Assembly (NCBI GenBank): GCA_030737875.1
Contig: CM060910.1
Coordinates: 611,953,303-612,017,302 of the forward strand
DNA length: 64,000 bases
Origin: Allium sativum
Lineage: Eukaryota > Streptophyta > Magnoliopsida > Asparagales > Amaryllidaceae
Reading direction: 5' to 3'
A program made the position numbers and the translations under genes. Positions 36,401 to 48,785 of the stretch are shown piece after piece. Position 1 is the first letter of the stretch. Each line of letters starts with the position of its first letter. The notes under the pieces are model-generated. The model saw nothing but the letters and a program-made list of their open reading frames with translations, was not told the origin of the DNA and did no database searches.

Positions 36401-39400
36401 AATTAATAGATAATATTATTATTTTAAATAATCTCATTTCAAAATAATCTTATTGTAATTTGTTTCTTTATAAAAAATAATCATAGTTGTTAATCGTTTC
36501 ACAGTTGCTTAACAATCTTATTAATACAAGAATTTGCTTTATAAAAGATAAAGCGCGTGCTTCGCGCACGGTAACATTTGGTACAAAAAAATGGTGTTTG
36601 GTGGTTACAACAACTAACATATATTTGGTTTGTTTATTTCTTTTTATGAACTCCAATTAAAATAGTATACTAAAAAACTATATTTACTCATAAATAAATT
36701 TCATCACTTTATTTCTATTAATTTACCTGACGGTAAATCAATCTTTATAAAACAATTTGTATTTTGGCCATCTGCTATAAATTTCTCAACCAATATCACC
36801 CATTGATTAACAACGTTGAATTTGAATTCAACAATCGGTAGCCAAAACAATAATCCAATCTCATGGGTTAAACAGTTCATATAATGATCATATGCAAATA
36901 AATAATCAATTCAACTGATAGCGGTCAACCAATAATAATCATTCAAGCATCTAATTTAATTTAAAAACGTTTATATCATTATAAACGTAACCAACAAGGT
37001 AAGTTACCATCGTTGGAAATAATCATTAAAAATAACAATTTCATTTAAATTAAACAACCGTTTAAGTTAAATAATGTATAAAATATTCAGAAACGACCAA
37101 GCAATCATTAATCAGTCAGTAAATAGCAACCATAGCACAAAAATATAAAAACCCAAATTATATAAAATATAAGTGGGACAACTGAGTGAGTTTAACTCAC
37201 CTTGATTTACTTATGTCGTTAAATGGTTTGTTCCAGTTATATCTAACTCTTTCCAAATCAGCTCCGTACTATTATGTCTGCCGATAAAGTCCCCAAGCCC
37301 TTTGGTTTGTTCCATTATGTTGACGAATTAAGAAGTTATTAACAAACATGATTTTAACTTAATATAATTAACTCTAAAATAATATTAAATTTATCTAACT
37401 AAGTTTATTTAATGCAACGTTACTTCATATACGCTAACCGTATTATATTAATACAGTGTAAACATTAACTGTCTGTATCAATTATTTCCTCTTTGCCTAT
37501 CATATATACATGTAACGCATATATATTATTAAATAGACTAATATTCCTTAAATTATGGAACTTACTCATTTACCAGTTAGCCCTGATGTCCACACGCACT
37601 ACTTCCCCTTTCTTTATTTCCTTCCTTCCATCCCATTTCATCTTTCCCTCACGTTGCTGCTATTAGTTCCCCCCTCAATGTTGTTTCATTTGAAACTACT
37701 TCTTCTCTTTCTTTCTTTTTAAATTTTTTTTTTTTGATAAAGCTTGCTGGCCCAAAATGTCTAAAGCCCACGTCAGACTCCTATATCCGCAAAGCACAGC
37801 ATAGTACCCTTCTTCCCTAATCGTCTGAAACGTTTTAAACCGCTACTCCAATTGTTTGAACCCCACGTCCTTCCTCTCCTATCCACTAAAACATGAACCG
37901 CGACTACCACTTCGCTCCTCGTCTTTAGCTCCACTACCCTAACCTCTTCACGTTCAACTCGTAGGCCCCCCTTGTTTCCGACCATACTGACACCCATGCT
38001 CCCTCCTCATCGCTTCTTCACGTCAATCCCAGCTCTGCACTTTTCACATCGCTGCTCCATGCGTGGTCTTTCTTCTCTGTGATACTTCCCTTCTCCTTAC
38101 TGTTACAAATGATAAATTGGACCTGCGCGCCAACTAGAAGGTGCGGAATCAAATAGGAGTGATGGAGGACAAGGAAAACAAGGATTGGCAACAGGGCGTT
38201 ACTGGAGAAGGAACCTGAAGTAGTTAAGGCGTGAGTAAGGGTTGGTTGATGAGCGGTACGTGAGGGTGTGTGCATATGAAAGGGAGTTATAATGGTTTCA
38301 ATATACAAAAAAGTGTTGAAATGCATGGCCGTGGAGGATGTGCGGTGCGAAGTAGGCTCCTTCATTTTCAGACAAATACATGACAGCCTCCATTCGAAGC
38401 AACCCCTCCACATTTTCCCAGGATAGCATCCCTATGCTATACACGCGCAAACCATCGGTGCACCACCTGAAAACCACCAACGTCGGTCCTGACAGCTCCG
38501 GTTGCCGCGCTTTGCCATCAGAAAGCTACTCACCTGCTGATCCGCTCCTCCATTCCGTAGTGCTCGCGTTCAGTTCTTTATCTGCTACTTTGTTTATATC
38601 TCTTTTTTTTTGAAATGGGTTCGATCTGTTTTCGTTTTGTTCTATTGAAGAAAAGGAGAAAAGGATTGATATTTATAAGGGGAAGAATGTGAGAGCACGG
38701 TGAGATGGTTTGCCTGTCAAGAAAATAAACAACGTGCCTTGCAAGAAAATTTTAGGTGGTGTGGGTGTCACGCCAAGTAATTTATTAGTTTATTCATTTA
38801 CTATCTTTTAGTGCTTTTCACTCTAGCTGTTAAAGTGGAAATACGGGATGCGGTAGATTTTCAGTGTGTCCTCTTCTTTGAGCACTGTATATGTAAGGCA
38901 AAGGCCTGCATAAGTTTATATATATTTTCAACCTTTTGGGTTCCAATTATCGTTACGTTTATTAATTAGTTTTCATACCAGAAATATCTTAAAACGGACT
39001 AGAAGCTAACAACAGGAGCCAAGAGAAAACACACAGGCATTGGCTAAAAAATAAAAATAATGGGTGATCATCCCCATTGAATTAAAACATGATAACCAAA
39101 CTGAAGTGAATTATCCAAGCGGCCTGTTCATTTGTCGTTTTCTCCCCAGCAGATGGTACACTGTTTGACATTTACTTGGTCCATCCTTGGAGACAACTTT
39201 GTAGCCATCTCTGAGCCCTTCTTATTTAGTCGCGGCTTTAGCTATGCTAACGGAAAATACAGGACATGATGTATTACGCATTACATATTCTACGAACATA
39301 GGTAGGGTAGGTGGTATTATATATTATTATTCATCACATATTTGACATATGCTGTCTATATGATTTTTATTTCGTACACCTGGGAATTTTATACTTATCA

Positions 39401-40029
39401 TAAAATAAATATATATATCGATGTATATGTCATACCGTTTTACTATTATACACGAAATCCAAGCGTTATGATTTGCTTATATACGTACAAGTGAGGTCTG
39501 TCTATCTAAATATCGATAAATTATTTAATAAATCCCCAAACTATTAAATAAATTATCATCATCGTATATCTTTAAATAAAATAATATGGTATTTCAAACT
39601 GAATCAATATGAAATTATAACTCAGTATTGGTATTTTCAGATTAAACAATATTAAATAAAAGTTATAATATATAAATAAAATCCATAGCGACTATTTTTA
39701 AATTTTGATTTGAACATATTTCACAATATATAAGTTAAAAACTCGATTTTTCTCTTCCATTAGAAAATTATAGTCTATCTGATTCTAACATTTCTTATTT
39801 CACAGAGTTCCAATTTAAAACGGAGCATGTATAATAAATCGAAGTTCAAAGCTCATTATTACGAACTACTGCGCCGTTACGAGCTCGTTTTATATTAAAT
39901 ATAAATAGAAACATTAAATCATCATTTTATAAGTGAAATCAATATTAAATCCATTAATATTTACAAATATAATATTTAAAATAAATTTAAATATTCAAAT
40001 CAAACGACCAAAAAACCTGGGTCGTTACA
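33498..40029 (-). repeat. Solo LTR of LARD family A (6532 bp)
   Basis: A complete LTR with TG...CA ends and a perfect CAAAA duplication, with no second LTR or interior. The first 200 bp of its left end align with 6857 onward (shared AGAGGGTGAG, AAGAAAGAAAGAAAT and CAGCGGAACAAA words), and long middle blocks match E1. It arose presumably by LTR-LTR recombination. The 37600-38900 region, corresponding to the E1 promoter and GC-richer leader, differs strongly from E1, so this is a distinct subfamily. Minus-strand ORFs there (38018-38413 and others) have no recognised similarity. Confidence 0.88.
38670..38677 (-). promoter_or_regulatory. Putative TATA box of the solo LTR
   Basis: TATAAATA on the minus strand, about 1.35 kb inside the LTR start, preceding the GC-richer island at 37750-38600. 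Same word as in E1. Confidence 0.45.
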
Positions 40030-40034
40030 CAAAA
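40030..40034 (+). repeat. Right target-site duplication of solo LTR (CAAAA)
   Basis: Matches 33493-33497. Confidence 0.92.
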
Positions 40035-40515
40035 AGTCATAGCGCGGATAAAGCGAGGAAATAAAAGATATAGCGGATGACTATAAAATAACATATATAA
40101 CTCATTCGTAATGCTTTTATCAATCTAAAAAATGATAATTAAATGAAAAACTAGCACCAATTTAACTATAATTAGTATTATTTCTTAATTTTAAATAAAA
40201 ACTTGTGCAAATATCTGTTAATAAATATAAATTTCTATTTAACTTAATTAAATTTTATAGAATATAAATTATTTTTATTTCTAAAAACATATATTAAAAA
40301 TTAAATAAAAAACTAATTTAATAATTTTTATAATGCATAGATGTCATTTTTTAGTTGTTTCTTTGATCAGGGATATAGTGGGAAGAGCGTAATATAGCGG
40401 AAATAATTGGATATAGCAGGTTTAGGGAAATAAAGCGGGGCTTAAAGTGAAGAGGCTATATCAAATGCTATTTTGGGAAAAACGTAGCGGTGGTAATCCG
40501 CTGCAAGATATAGCC

Positions 40516-40930
40516 GGGTTATTGTAGGGCATTAACTACACAGATGTAAAGTAATTGGGTGCGATTGTGTCTCGGAAATTGCTGAGTGTAAAGTTGTAGC
40601 TCGGAAATCAACTAAGTTTCGCTGTACTTGGAATCAATTGGGGTGTGCCCTTGTGTCCCTGAAATCAAGGATTGTGATTGGATTTGTTGAATAAAAATCC
40701 ACATTAACCCAGCTTTGTGTGGAAGTAGAAGCAGGGGAGTCCCGATACAGTATAAAATCTCGGTCTGTACTTCCCTTTTACTGCTTTTAATTTTTATTTT
40801 CTATATTCTATGATTAATTTTATGTTTGTAATATCTGTGATTTGCATAACATTCTGTTTAAACTTAAAAGATCTCAATAAATTTAATAAAAAATACTGCT
40901 CACCATCTCTAATGTTTAATTTGCCTTAAG
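40516..40930 (+). other. Old LTR remnant (R-U5-like)
   Basis: Contains alternating CTCGGAAAT / CTGAAATCAA words, then GGGGAGTCCCGATACAGTATAAAATC and a T-rich stretch. In style this resembles the R-U5 part of a Ty1/copia LTR whose promoter part may be 33120-33490. Family not determined. E5 begins right after it. Confidence 0.3.
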
Positions 40931-43528
40931 TGTAACAACCTGCATATTTCACGATAATATATCTAATATTTTATGTAAATATAGCATCGTTAATCGTGTG
41001 TATGTTCAAAAAGCCGCATTTTGCATACAGATGAATTTGGACTCGAAACCACTTCCATTAAGTTCAAAATGTCGTTTATGTGATCGAAAATTATAAACAT
41101 CGATATATTTCGAGTTTATGAATTTTGGGACTTTGGGTTGGGGCTTGGGTTAGCCAACCTAGCCCACTTCCTTAAGACCCCTCATCAAGCCTCTACCCCT
41201 TCATTCACTTCCAAACTTAGCAAAAATAGAAAATGAGATGGGAAATCAAAAATCCTATGCTAGGGATTTCAATTTGGAGCTCAAATCAATAGGAAATCAA
41301 GCATAAAAACAAGGTTAAGTTTCTCCATCTTCTCTAATTCAACTCATCTTTACTTTCTGAAATTTCCTAAACCTAACTCTTAAGAGATTCATTTATATGT
41401 GTTTAGATTGGAGGTTAGCAAGCTATATTGGAGGACTGGTTCATTTATCTAAGTTTTGGATTGATTTCTTGCTTCTAGCAAGCAATGGTGAGTTCTTCTG
41501 AACTCACATCTATGCCACAAGCTTGTATGCTTGTATAAGTGTGCCTTTGGCACGTATATGTTGTATGTGCATTGTATGTTTTGGGTTCTTTGTGTGTGAA
41601 TGTATATTCATGAGTTTTTAATTTGATTATATGAATTCAATATGTAAATCATTATTGGAAATTGATTTTGGAGTTTCTAAGTTGATTCAGCTAGGATTTG
41701 AGGCCTCATTGACACTTAGAAATCATCACAAGCCATCACCATTAGTCCGGGCTCGTATGAAACCATTTACACCTTCAAACCCTTCATTGCGTAGGAAAAG
41801 TGTTTCCCAGGATTCCGCGCATATATCTGACCTATTCGTCAGATGCTTGTTAAAGTTCTTGGGAAAATTAAAAAAATAGCATACTGCCAGCTCAAACGTC
41901 TATCCTGAGTGCTCGGACGTCTGAAGACCAAATTTCTGTTATTGACCGGTGGAGACCACGATCAATAGTTTAGGTTGCTTCGGGCTCTTTCCCGATCGAA
42001 TTTCAGCATGTTTGGCCTTTTTTGTGACTTTTCATTTCTCTGGTTCGCATATTTTGGCAGCTTGATTAAATCCCTTTTGTGGACTTCAGATTGATTTGTG
42101 GTGAATGAATTTATATTCGTTAGTCGTGAGATTTAATTACGTTATTAAAATGTGAATTCTTAGTCCGATCGTTAATTCGATCACTATTATATGTGAATTG
42201 CCACTTTGAAATTATATAAAAGGGTTTTAAATTATTAGTAAATACCAAATCCTTTACTAAACGTTTTCTAGCTCTACTTCATTACATGAAGTTATTTTCC
42301 AAATTGGTTTCTATTTCGACTTCATTATATGAAGTTATTTCACAAATTGATTTACAAATCCACTAGTATATATTTGGTAAACCTTTTTCTCGTTCGTGTG
42401 AGAAATCTAATTAAATGCCTTAGTAAAAACAAGGACTATGAATCCTTGTGTTTGCTTCGACGGTTAATTTTTGGACTTGTTAGATTGAAAACTGTGGCAA
42501 TTATCGTTTCGTATTTCTAGAGGAACATACAATATGTTCGTAAATATTCGAGTAGAGCAAGTGGTTAAGGACATGTAGCTTAACTCTTATATTTACTAGC
42601 TGGGTGTAGTTTACACTATATTTGATCAATTTTGATCATTGATGATCTTCGGATCATCTTGAGCAACTCCGATTCATTTGATTATATACATAATCTTCGG
42701 ATAATCTTGAGGAACTTCGGTTCATTTGATTATATCGATGGTCTCCGGATCATTTAGTACCAGTGAGGTACGTGGTATTGTATGTCAGGAGTAGCTTCAT
42801 TAGTTAGGATGAGATATCCTTATATAGCACCGAGATTTCTTTGACATATTTTCTAGACATGTTGAGCCTTCACATTTCACATGTGAACATTGTTATTGTT
42901 TATTATATGTCAGTTTCTGATTTTATCTCTATCCTATTACAGTTTATTATGATAAGTGACGTTAAACTGATTCGTTTATTGTTTATTTTCTTATAAATGA
43001 TACTCGGGTCAGAACGAATATTGTAGGTGCTTCTCCTTGACTGTAGTATGGAATAGCTCCTCCTTTTATCCAACCGCACTTGTTTTAGTAGTTTTATCTT
43101 TCATGTATTTGAGATAGCAACTTTTATGTGTACATATTCTTTTGTTGTGTATGTGCACCTATTATTTTATGATATAATGGATCTTGCACGACCACTTATA
43201 TTATGTCCACCACTTCTGTTTTATTATTCATATATGTTTCTGCCTTAGTGATGTGAATATCTGTGTCTGACTCTGATTTTATTATTACGTATTTTATATT
43301 GATTTCGAATTATATAAAGCCATTGCGTAGTAGATTAGAACTTGATTTAGATGTGTTGGATTTCCTCATGAGATTTAAAAATCAAGACCACATTATCCTC
43401 GATATGTTTACACTCGTTTAATGCAAATATATAGATTATCGCTCCTCAACAATCTTATTCTTTGGGTTATTTGACGCCATTGCTTGCAATAGCCTTAGCT
43501 AACATGAGTATAGAGGTGGGGCGCCACA
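40931..43528 (+). repeat. 5' LTR of E5 (2598 bp)
   Basis: Begins TGTAACAACC and ends GGGGCGCCACA. It shares the 'ACTCGAAACCACTTCCATTA' type segment near 41040 with E9 (47090), showing a common LTR ancestry. It holds tandem repeats at 42640-42755. Confidence 0.8.
42640..42755 (+). repeat. Tandem repeat of about 51 bp in E5 LTR
   Basis: Two full units and a partial third built on ATCTTCGGATCATCTTGAG and CGGTTCATTTGATTATAT words, so TCCGGATCA-like inverted words recur about every 50 bases. Confidence 0.75.
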
Positions 43529-43530
43529 TT

Positions 43531-43542
43531 TGGTATTAGAGC
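43531..43542 (+). promoter_or_regulatory. Primer-binding site of E5
   Basis: TGGTATTAGAGC, one mismatch from the initiator Met-tRNA complement, two bases after the LTR end. Confidence 0.85.
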
Positions 43543-43784
43543 CAAATTCGGAACAATATAAGAAATTATGGCGAGGATCATTGTACTAAGTCTCTTTTAG
43601 GAAATCATGTTTAGGATTTAAATCGAGTTTTAGGGCCCGTCATATCCTATCTTATATAATGATTCCTTGTTTATTGATTCAGGTTCTTTGATAATGACAT
43701 TTTTCTTTCTTTCTTTCTAGAAGAGAAATCTCTAGGCATACCCGAACGAACGATGGTCCATCTAGTTCCTCTACTACGGGAGAA

Positions 43785-44603
43785 GTGGTTATGACAACCC
43801 AACAACTTCTTGACTTAGTGGCTAATGCTCAAATAGCCGGTGCCCCTTCCGTGTCTACACATCTGAAATATGGGTTTGCTAGTTTGTGTGGCGATTTCCC
43901 TAAGCTCGGTGAAAAGTACTTCCGGGGTTCCGAAGGCGTCATTGAGGTTCAATCTTGGATTAAATCATGTGAACGCATCTTTTCCCACATGAATCTAGTG
44001 GACTTGCATTAAGTCCAAGTGGCCTCTAACATGCTTCAAGGTCGAGCTCTCGATTGGTATGAGCTCATGACAAATTCAAGAAGCGGATCTAACTTGAAAG
44101 TAATTCCGAGAAAGGTTCGAAGCAAAGTTTGTACTCGAGGACGAGAAGTAACATTATCTCAACGCTATATAGACCTTGTTCAAGGTGAATCTTCTATGGT
44201 AGAATATGCCGCGTCTTTCGCTTCTCTCTCCAAATATAGGCTTGAGTACATTAACACTGCAAAGAAGAAGAACCATGAATACATGTATGGACTCAATAAG
44301 AGTCTTAAGAAGCCCTTAATCCTTGAATTAGGCGAGTCTTTTGATGAACTTGTGAATACCGCCCTTCGTCTTGAGGAAGCTGACAATGAGAGTGATGGTG
44401 ATGTCGCGTTTGCCAAGAAGAAAAGAAAACAAGCTACTTCGATGGCAAAAACTTCTACCTCTAGATATGGGGTGTGTTTCAATTGTGGTGCTAGAGACCA
44501 CTATGTTAATGATTGTTCGAAACCCCTATTTTGTCACTATTGCGAAAGTTCAAACCATCATATTTCGACATGCCTTAAGCTCCTGAATCAGAGGAAGAAG
44601 TGA
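43785..44603 (+). pseudogene. gag of E5, one premature stop
   Basis: Encodes about 272 residues of a Ty3/gypsy capsid-nucleocapsid protein (particle structure and RNA binding). The capsid (Retrotrans_gag) part runs from the FRGSEGVIEVQSWIKSCERIF region at about residue 44 through the LALRLEEAD-like end near 44390. Two CCHC zinc knuckles follow: CFNCGARDHYVNDC (about 44476) and CHYCESSNHHISTC (about 44530). One TAA at 44010-44012 interrupts an otherwise open frame; the frame on both sides is the same. The start ATG at 43785 lies about 250 bp after the primer-binding site; an upstream ATG at 43752 in another frame is less likely. It ends in TGA right after the second knuckle, with no pol downstream. 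Confidence 0.8.
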
Positions 44604-45057
44604 TCTTTCTCAACTAAGGTACATTTCCTTCCATAATTAGTGCGATTATCATTTTTCATAATTATCCTTTTCAGGATTTCTTTGATTTGAGTTGAGAGGG
44701 CGACAGTCACTTTGTCCTTAGATGTCAAAAGTAAATAATTTGCATACTTACCTTGAGTTTTCATTACCCATTAATATTGTTATCGAAATGTCTTTAGCTG
44801 TCTTTGGGTAATGATTGAGTATTCTCATTTAGTTTGGAGTATTACTCATTTCGAACAAGTAATTTTGCCTTTCGGTTGAATGAGGAATTTAATTAAACGT
44901 CTTGGTAAAAACGAGTGGGTCGACATACTTGCGTTTACTTCGTCGGTTAATTTCTGGACTTAGACAGTTGAGATTTGGTTTCGCTTTTGGATGAAATCTC
45001 TGGAGCATATATGGTCATTTTGTTGCTCCTTATGTGTTGTATATCTTTATATACATC
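44604..45057 (+). other. E5 tail: untranslated and LTR-like sequence
   Basis: No coding motif. From 44880 a segment with TTAATTAAACGTCTTGGTAA and TCGGTTAATTTCTGGACTT resembles 42405-42480 of the 5' LTR. A deletion has probably joined post-gag sequence to the middle of a 3' LTR. Confidence 0.45.
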
Positions 45058-45441
45058 TGTAACACCCCGTAATTTTAACAAACATTATAATGATAAACTA
45101 ATAATTAAATATTGGGAATTAAGGAAAATGGACTGTACCATTACGTTGGTCTTGGAATTCTGCTTAAGATAAACTCCGAGTTTGCGTAAAACGGACATCG
45201 TATAGAGAAATTATTAAGGTTTGAAGTTTGTATACATATAAGCAATATATATATACACAAACTAGTCCATAACATTTAAAATAAATCAAAATTCAGAGAT
45301 TGGGAAGACGTGGGAAATTGGCCCGTTGGTGGTTGACCCTTTCCCTATGGGGGTCGACCCGGGGTCGACCTGACCCAAATTTGGGGCAGGTCCATTCCTT
45401 GAACCAGTCTTGTTTCTTGACTTGATTAGTTGATGGTAGGC

Positions 45442-45449
45442 TATAAATA
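45442..45449 (+). promoter_or_regulatory. Putative TATA box of E6 LTR
   Basis: TATAAATA about 385 bp inside the LTR and about 60 bp after the GGTCGACC words. The position matches TATA boxes of E7 (49451) and E8 (59631) relative to their LTR starts (about 440-460 bp). Confidence 0.6.
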
Positions 45450-46228
45450 GGACTTCATTTCTATCGTTTTATTCATCAAAAACAGTGGAGACAATGGGAT
45501 GCTGCCCCAACTCAACTTGAATTAGCCTATTCTTCTGCAACAACGACTTATACGTATTCAAGAATCTCTGCTACAACATCTACAGTCTTTTCTCAGTTCT
45601 TTAGATCCAGTCTCTGTGAGTTTATGTTGCTTCTAGATATAAACATTTAATAAGTAATCCTGACATGTTTATAAGTTTGGATCTAAACCTATGCTTGTTA
45701 ATAACTTGAATCATAACTAAATAGATCTGCCATTACTTGTACACCTGATCTATTGTTCAACCCTTTCATGCCTATCTCCATTATGCCCATTCTGTTACCA
45801 TATGGCTATTCTGATATTATACCCATTTCTGTTAGCATATGCATATGTCATTATACTTATTTCTGTCATCATATTCCTATTTTGTTATAATGCATATTTC
45901 TGTTCTCTTCTCTCTCTCCTTCCTTTTTTATTTTTATAGCCAGGCTACCTTCGAGCCTAGGCCTATCGCTGAAATATACGAATGAACGAAATTGGGAATA
46001 GTTGGGAATGATAAATTGGGGGCATAACTTGTATTGTAAAACATGACTGGATTAGGGGTCATAACCTATACCGTAATCTAAGACTTTAATTTGGGGCATG
46101 TCGTACATGATGATATATGACTTGAGGGTAGGGGCATGAAAAACCTACGATGAACATGAATAATTTCTTAAGAATGAATATGCCTAAATTTACAGTCTAA
46201 TAGCACTTAGACACGAGGCTAGATTACA

Positions 46229-46403
46229 CTTGTGGTAAAAGTCTACCCGGAACCTCCTGGCAAATCCAGCATCCATAAGTGGTTAATTTAATGTGAGGGG
46301 TCTAGTGCATAAATGTACATGCAATGGTGCTAAGACAAGAGGTTAAGTCCAACTTGTGGTAGAAGTCTGCCCGGAACCGCCCGGCTTATCCAGCATCCAC
46401 AAG
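46229..46403 (+). repeat. Tandem stem-loop pair in E6 LTR
   Basis: Two copies about 124 bp apart. Arms CTTGTGG / CCATAAG (46229-46279) and CTTGTGG / CCACAAG (46353-46403) enclose a conserved ACCCGGAACC(T/G)CC(T/C)GGC core. Counterparts exist in E7 and E8. Confidence 0.7.
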
Positions 46404-47326
46404 TGGTCACGTAATGTGATAGGTATGGTGCACTAACATGCATGAATAGGAAATGATAATAACCTGTTAAACTGCAATGCTTAACTTGTTTAAATCTGTG
46501 TGGGTTATATGTACCTGTCAAATTGTATAAGGGTTAGTAAGCTTGTTGAGTAAATGGGGGGTTAAGTAAATCAGTTAAATCCAGGGGGGAGGGGGTTATA
46601 TAAACCCACCAAACCTAACTTGTTTTATATGCTGGGTTTATGCGGGCTTGTTAATCTATTAAGCATAACCTGTCAAAATCCTAGTAGTGGTGACGCAAGC
46701 CTAGGGGTTTGCTTGTATCATCTATTGTGTGGGACCTGTATCGGTCAGTAACCCATACCGGTATCCAAATGGGGACCCCGAACTAGGTAGGGATCAGGGG
46801 TACGCTTACTGAGCTGATTATAAGAGGTTCATATGGGTGAAGGCGTTGACGGCGCATTACAATGAAGTCATGTGTGTGCATGTGTAACGACCCACATTTT
46901 ACGCATCGGAGGATCATAGAATATTTATTTCATTATCATATGAAGTCGTATGGTCGTGTAAATTTAGGGAACGACTATTGGGTTCATTTCCCATGTTCAC
47001 GATTTTTTCCGATTTTTAAATGACCATTTTTCCCCTGGCGAATCTTGTTTCGCCTATAACTTTTGATGGGTAAGGAGTTTTGACCTGAAACCACTTCCAT
47101 TAGATCTGAATGATGGTTTACTTCTTGTAGAGTGGTCACACTTGTCAAATAGACTTACCTTTTGGCAAATATGCTTGAACTAAGGTTTAGAAGGTCAAAA
47201 ACAGCTTAATTGGGCTTAACCGGGTGATTAGCAACTAGGTCCATTGGGGGATTTCGGGATTAGAGCTATATTAAGGCTGATTAGGGTTAGAGAAACCTTT
47301 TCTTTGTCATTTACCAGCCGCCACTT

Positions 47327-47395
47327 ACCTCTCTTCAACCCTAAAAATGGCCTCCACTTACCTCTCTTCAACCCTAACAATGGCTTCCACTTTCT
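47327..47395 (+). repeat. 33-bp direct duplication in E9 LTR
   Basis: Two adjacent units starting CACTTACCTCTCTTCAACCC, nearly identical. Confidence 0.9.
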
Positions 47396-47949
47396 AAATT
47401 CATCCCAAATCATCGTTCAATCGCGTATTAGCTTAATCTACACCTAATCAAGGAATTCTAGTGGAAAATCAGAGTTGGGGCTGCTGCAAAGCATTGGAAT
47501 TCAACCTATAACAGTAGCAAAGTTCAAATCTAAGATTAATTTGTGGCCAAGGTGAGTGATTTGCATTGTTTTGCAGTAATTACTGCTAATTAGGGGTAAT
47601 CAGTGATAATTAATGTAATTATCATCATTAAATTCTGGAAAAATATTTAGAAATTCTTAAATATTATTTTAAGCCTTTGTTAGAAATTTGGGTTAATTTG
47701 GACATGTTTTGCTAATCCTGTCGTTAGTTAGGGTTAATCATGATTAAGGGCGGATAATGGGTTTTGGGTATGTTTGATCCATTTTGACATGGTTATTTAT
47801 CATTTTACTGGTTCATGGTTGATGATATATGTTGCTACGACTATTTTGAATGATTCATAACTGCTTAGAACAGTTAGAATGGTTGAAAACGTCGTCGTGT
47901 GGCGTAAACAGTTGCTGGAAAAGTTGCAGGAAACAGTGCAAGATTTTGA

Positions 47950-48350
47950 ATTGAACCGGATCAGATCGGTGGGGGACGAACCGACCCGCTCTTTGAGCAT
48001 GCATCACGACCCGAAGTTGAAGACACGAACCGATCTGCCTCATCTCCTCCAAATCGACCCGCTCGTGAATTTGGTACCACGGTCTGGGGAGCACGAACCG
48101 AACCGATGCCAGGGCTCACGAACCCGAACCGATGGCCATGAGCAGGAGTCACAAGCCGCGAAGCACTCGAACCGCGAGATGATACCATTCACGAACCATA
48201 CAAACAAGAACCGTGGTGGAACCGCCTTTCCACGACCCGAATGGGGGACTCGACCTGATGAGAGACTCACGAACCGGAGGGGTATTCACGACCCGATCCA
48301 GAGTGTGCCACGATCCGAACCGAAGACGTACATCTGAACCGAACCGAGGA
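47950..48350 (+). repeat. Degenerate CACGAACCG-word minisatellite
   Basis: Roughly 400 bp in which CACGAACC(G), GAACCGAACCG and CACGACCCGA words recur at irregular spacing. It is clearly GC-richer than its surroundings and is probably an eroded short tandem repeat. Confidence 0.6.
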
Positions 48351-48589
48351 GCTTGGCATGAGTTGTATATCATGAATCGAACCCAAGTGATGATCATGAA
48401 CCAAATGGAGATTGAAGCAAGATGATGACCAAAACACGAATGCAAAGGTAGTCCAAATAGGAAGTTAAAACTCAGGATCCAGTTGGGAACCAACGAGTTA
48501 ACTTCATGAGTTGGGCTTTACTGCGGGATGTGTGCTAAGGGGCTATCGACGTCCAAAACTTTGATTCACCACCAAAACGGATGTTAGGC

Positions 48590-48785
48590 TACGGATCAGT
48601 GCAGTGGGGTAGTTATTACTCCATGGGGCAGAGTGATTACAGCATGGCTATGAGCCAATGCAGTGGAGTCGGCATGACTTCATGGGGAAGAGTGGACATA
48701 GCAAAGTATTAGTGGTTACGGATCAGTGTAGTGGAGTAATCATGACTCCATGGGGCAGAGTGATTGTAACAAAGAATAGGGTGAT
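48590..48785 (+). repeat. Three imperfect tandem repeats with small hairpins (E9)
   Basis: Units of about 60-70 bp built on GTGGAGT...ACTCCATGGGGCAGAGTG. Each holds a 6-bp stem with a 7-base loop (48605-48623, 48664-48682, 48732-48750). Confidence 0.75.

Larger units (their letters stand above)
33440..40515. mobile_element. Possible MITE with AGCGG end clusters, split by the solo LTR
   Basis: Without the solo LTR this is an approximately 530-bp block: AGCGG/TGCGG words at 33465-33490 and 40040-40075, a very AT-rich centre, and AGCGG-type words again at 40385-40510. GCGG-rich ends around an AT-rich core occur in some hAT-related miniature elements. No clear terminal repeat or target duplication could be fixed, so boundaries and class are tentative. 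Confidence 0.3.
40931..45057 (+). mobile_element. Ty3/gypsy element E5, gag-bearing, 3' part lost
   Basis: 5' LTR 40931-43528, primer-binding site 43531-43542, gag 43785-44603, then about 450 bp with diverged LTR-like sequence before E6 starts at 45058. There is no protease, RT or integrase, so pol was deleted or never present. The stretch 44880-45030 resembles 42380-42520 of the 5' LTR but only loosely, so it may be from a related element. Confidence 0.7.
45058..46882 (+). repeat. LTR part of element E6
   Basis: Begins TGTAACACCCCG inside the E5 tail; preceding ACATC is a candidate target duplication that cannot be checked. Shares the GAGTTTGCGTAAAACGGACA block with E7. Contains GGTCGACC words (45347-45381), a TATA box (45442-45449) and a tandem pair of stem-loops (46229-46279 and 46353-46403). 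It is cut by E9 at 46883, so its interior is outside the window. Confidence 0.75.

Noticed and set aside
38018..38613. Possible small genes (131 and 77 codons) in the solo LTR
   Set aside because: They overlap on opposite strands, lack recognisable motifs, and lie in the non-coding LTR leader.
47879..48337. 152-codon ORF in E9 as a protein gene
   Set aside because: It is composed of degenerate CACGAACCG repeats, and opposite-strand frames are equally open.
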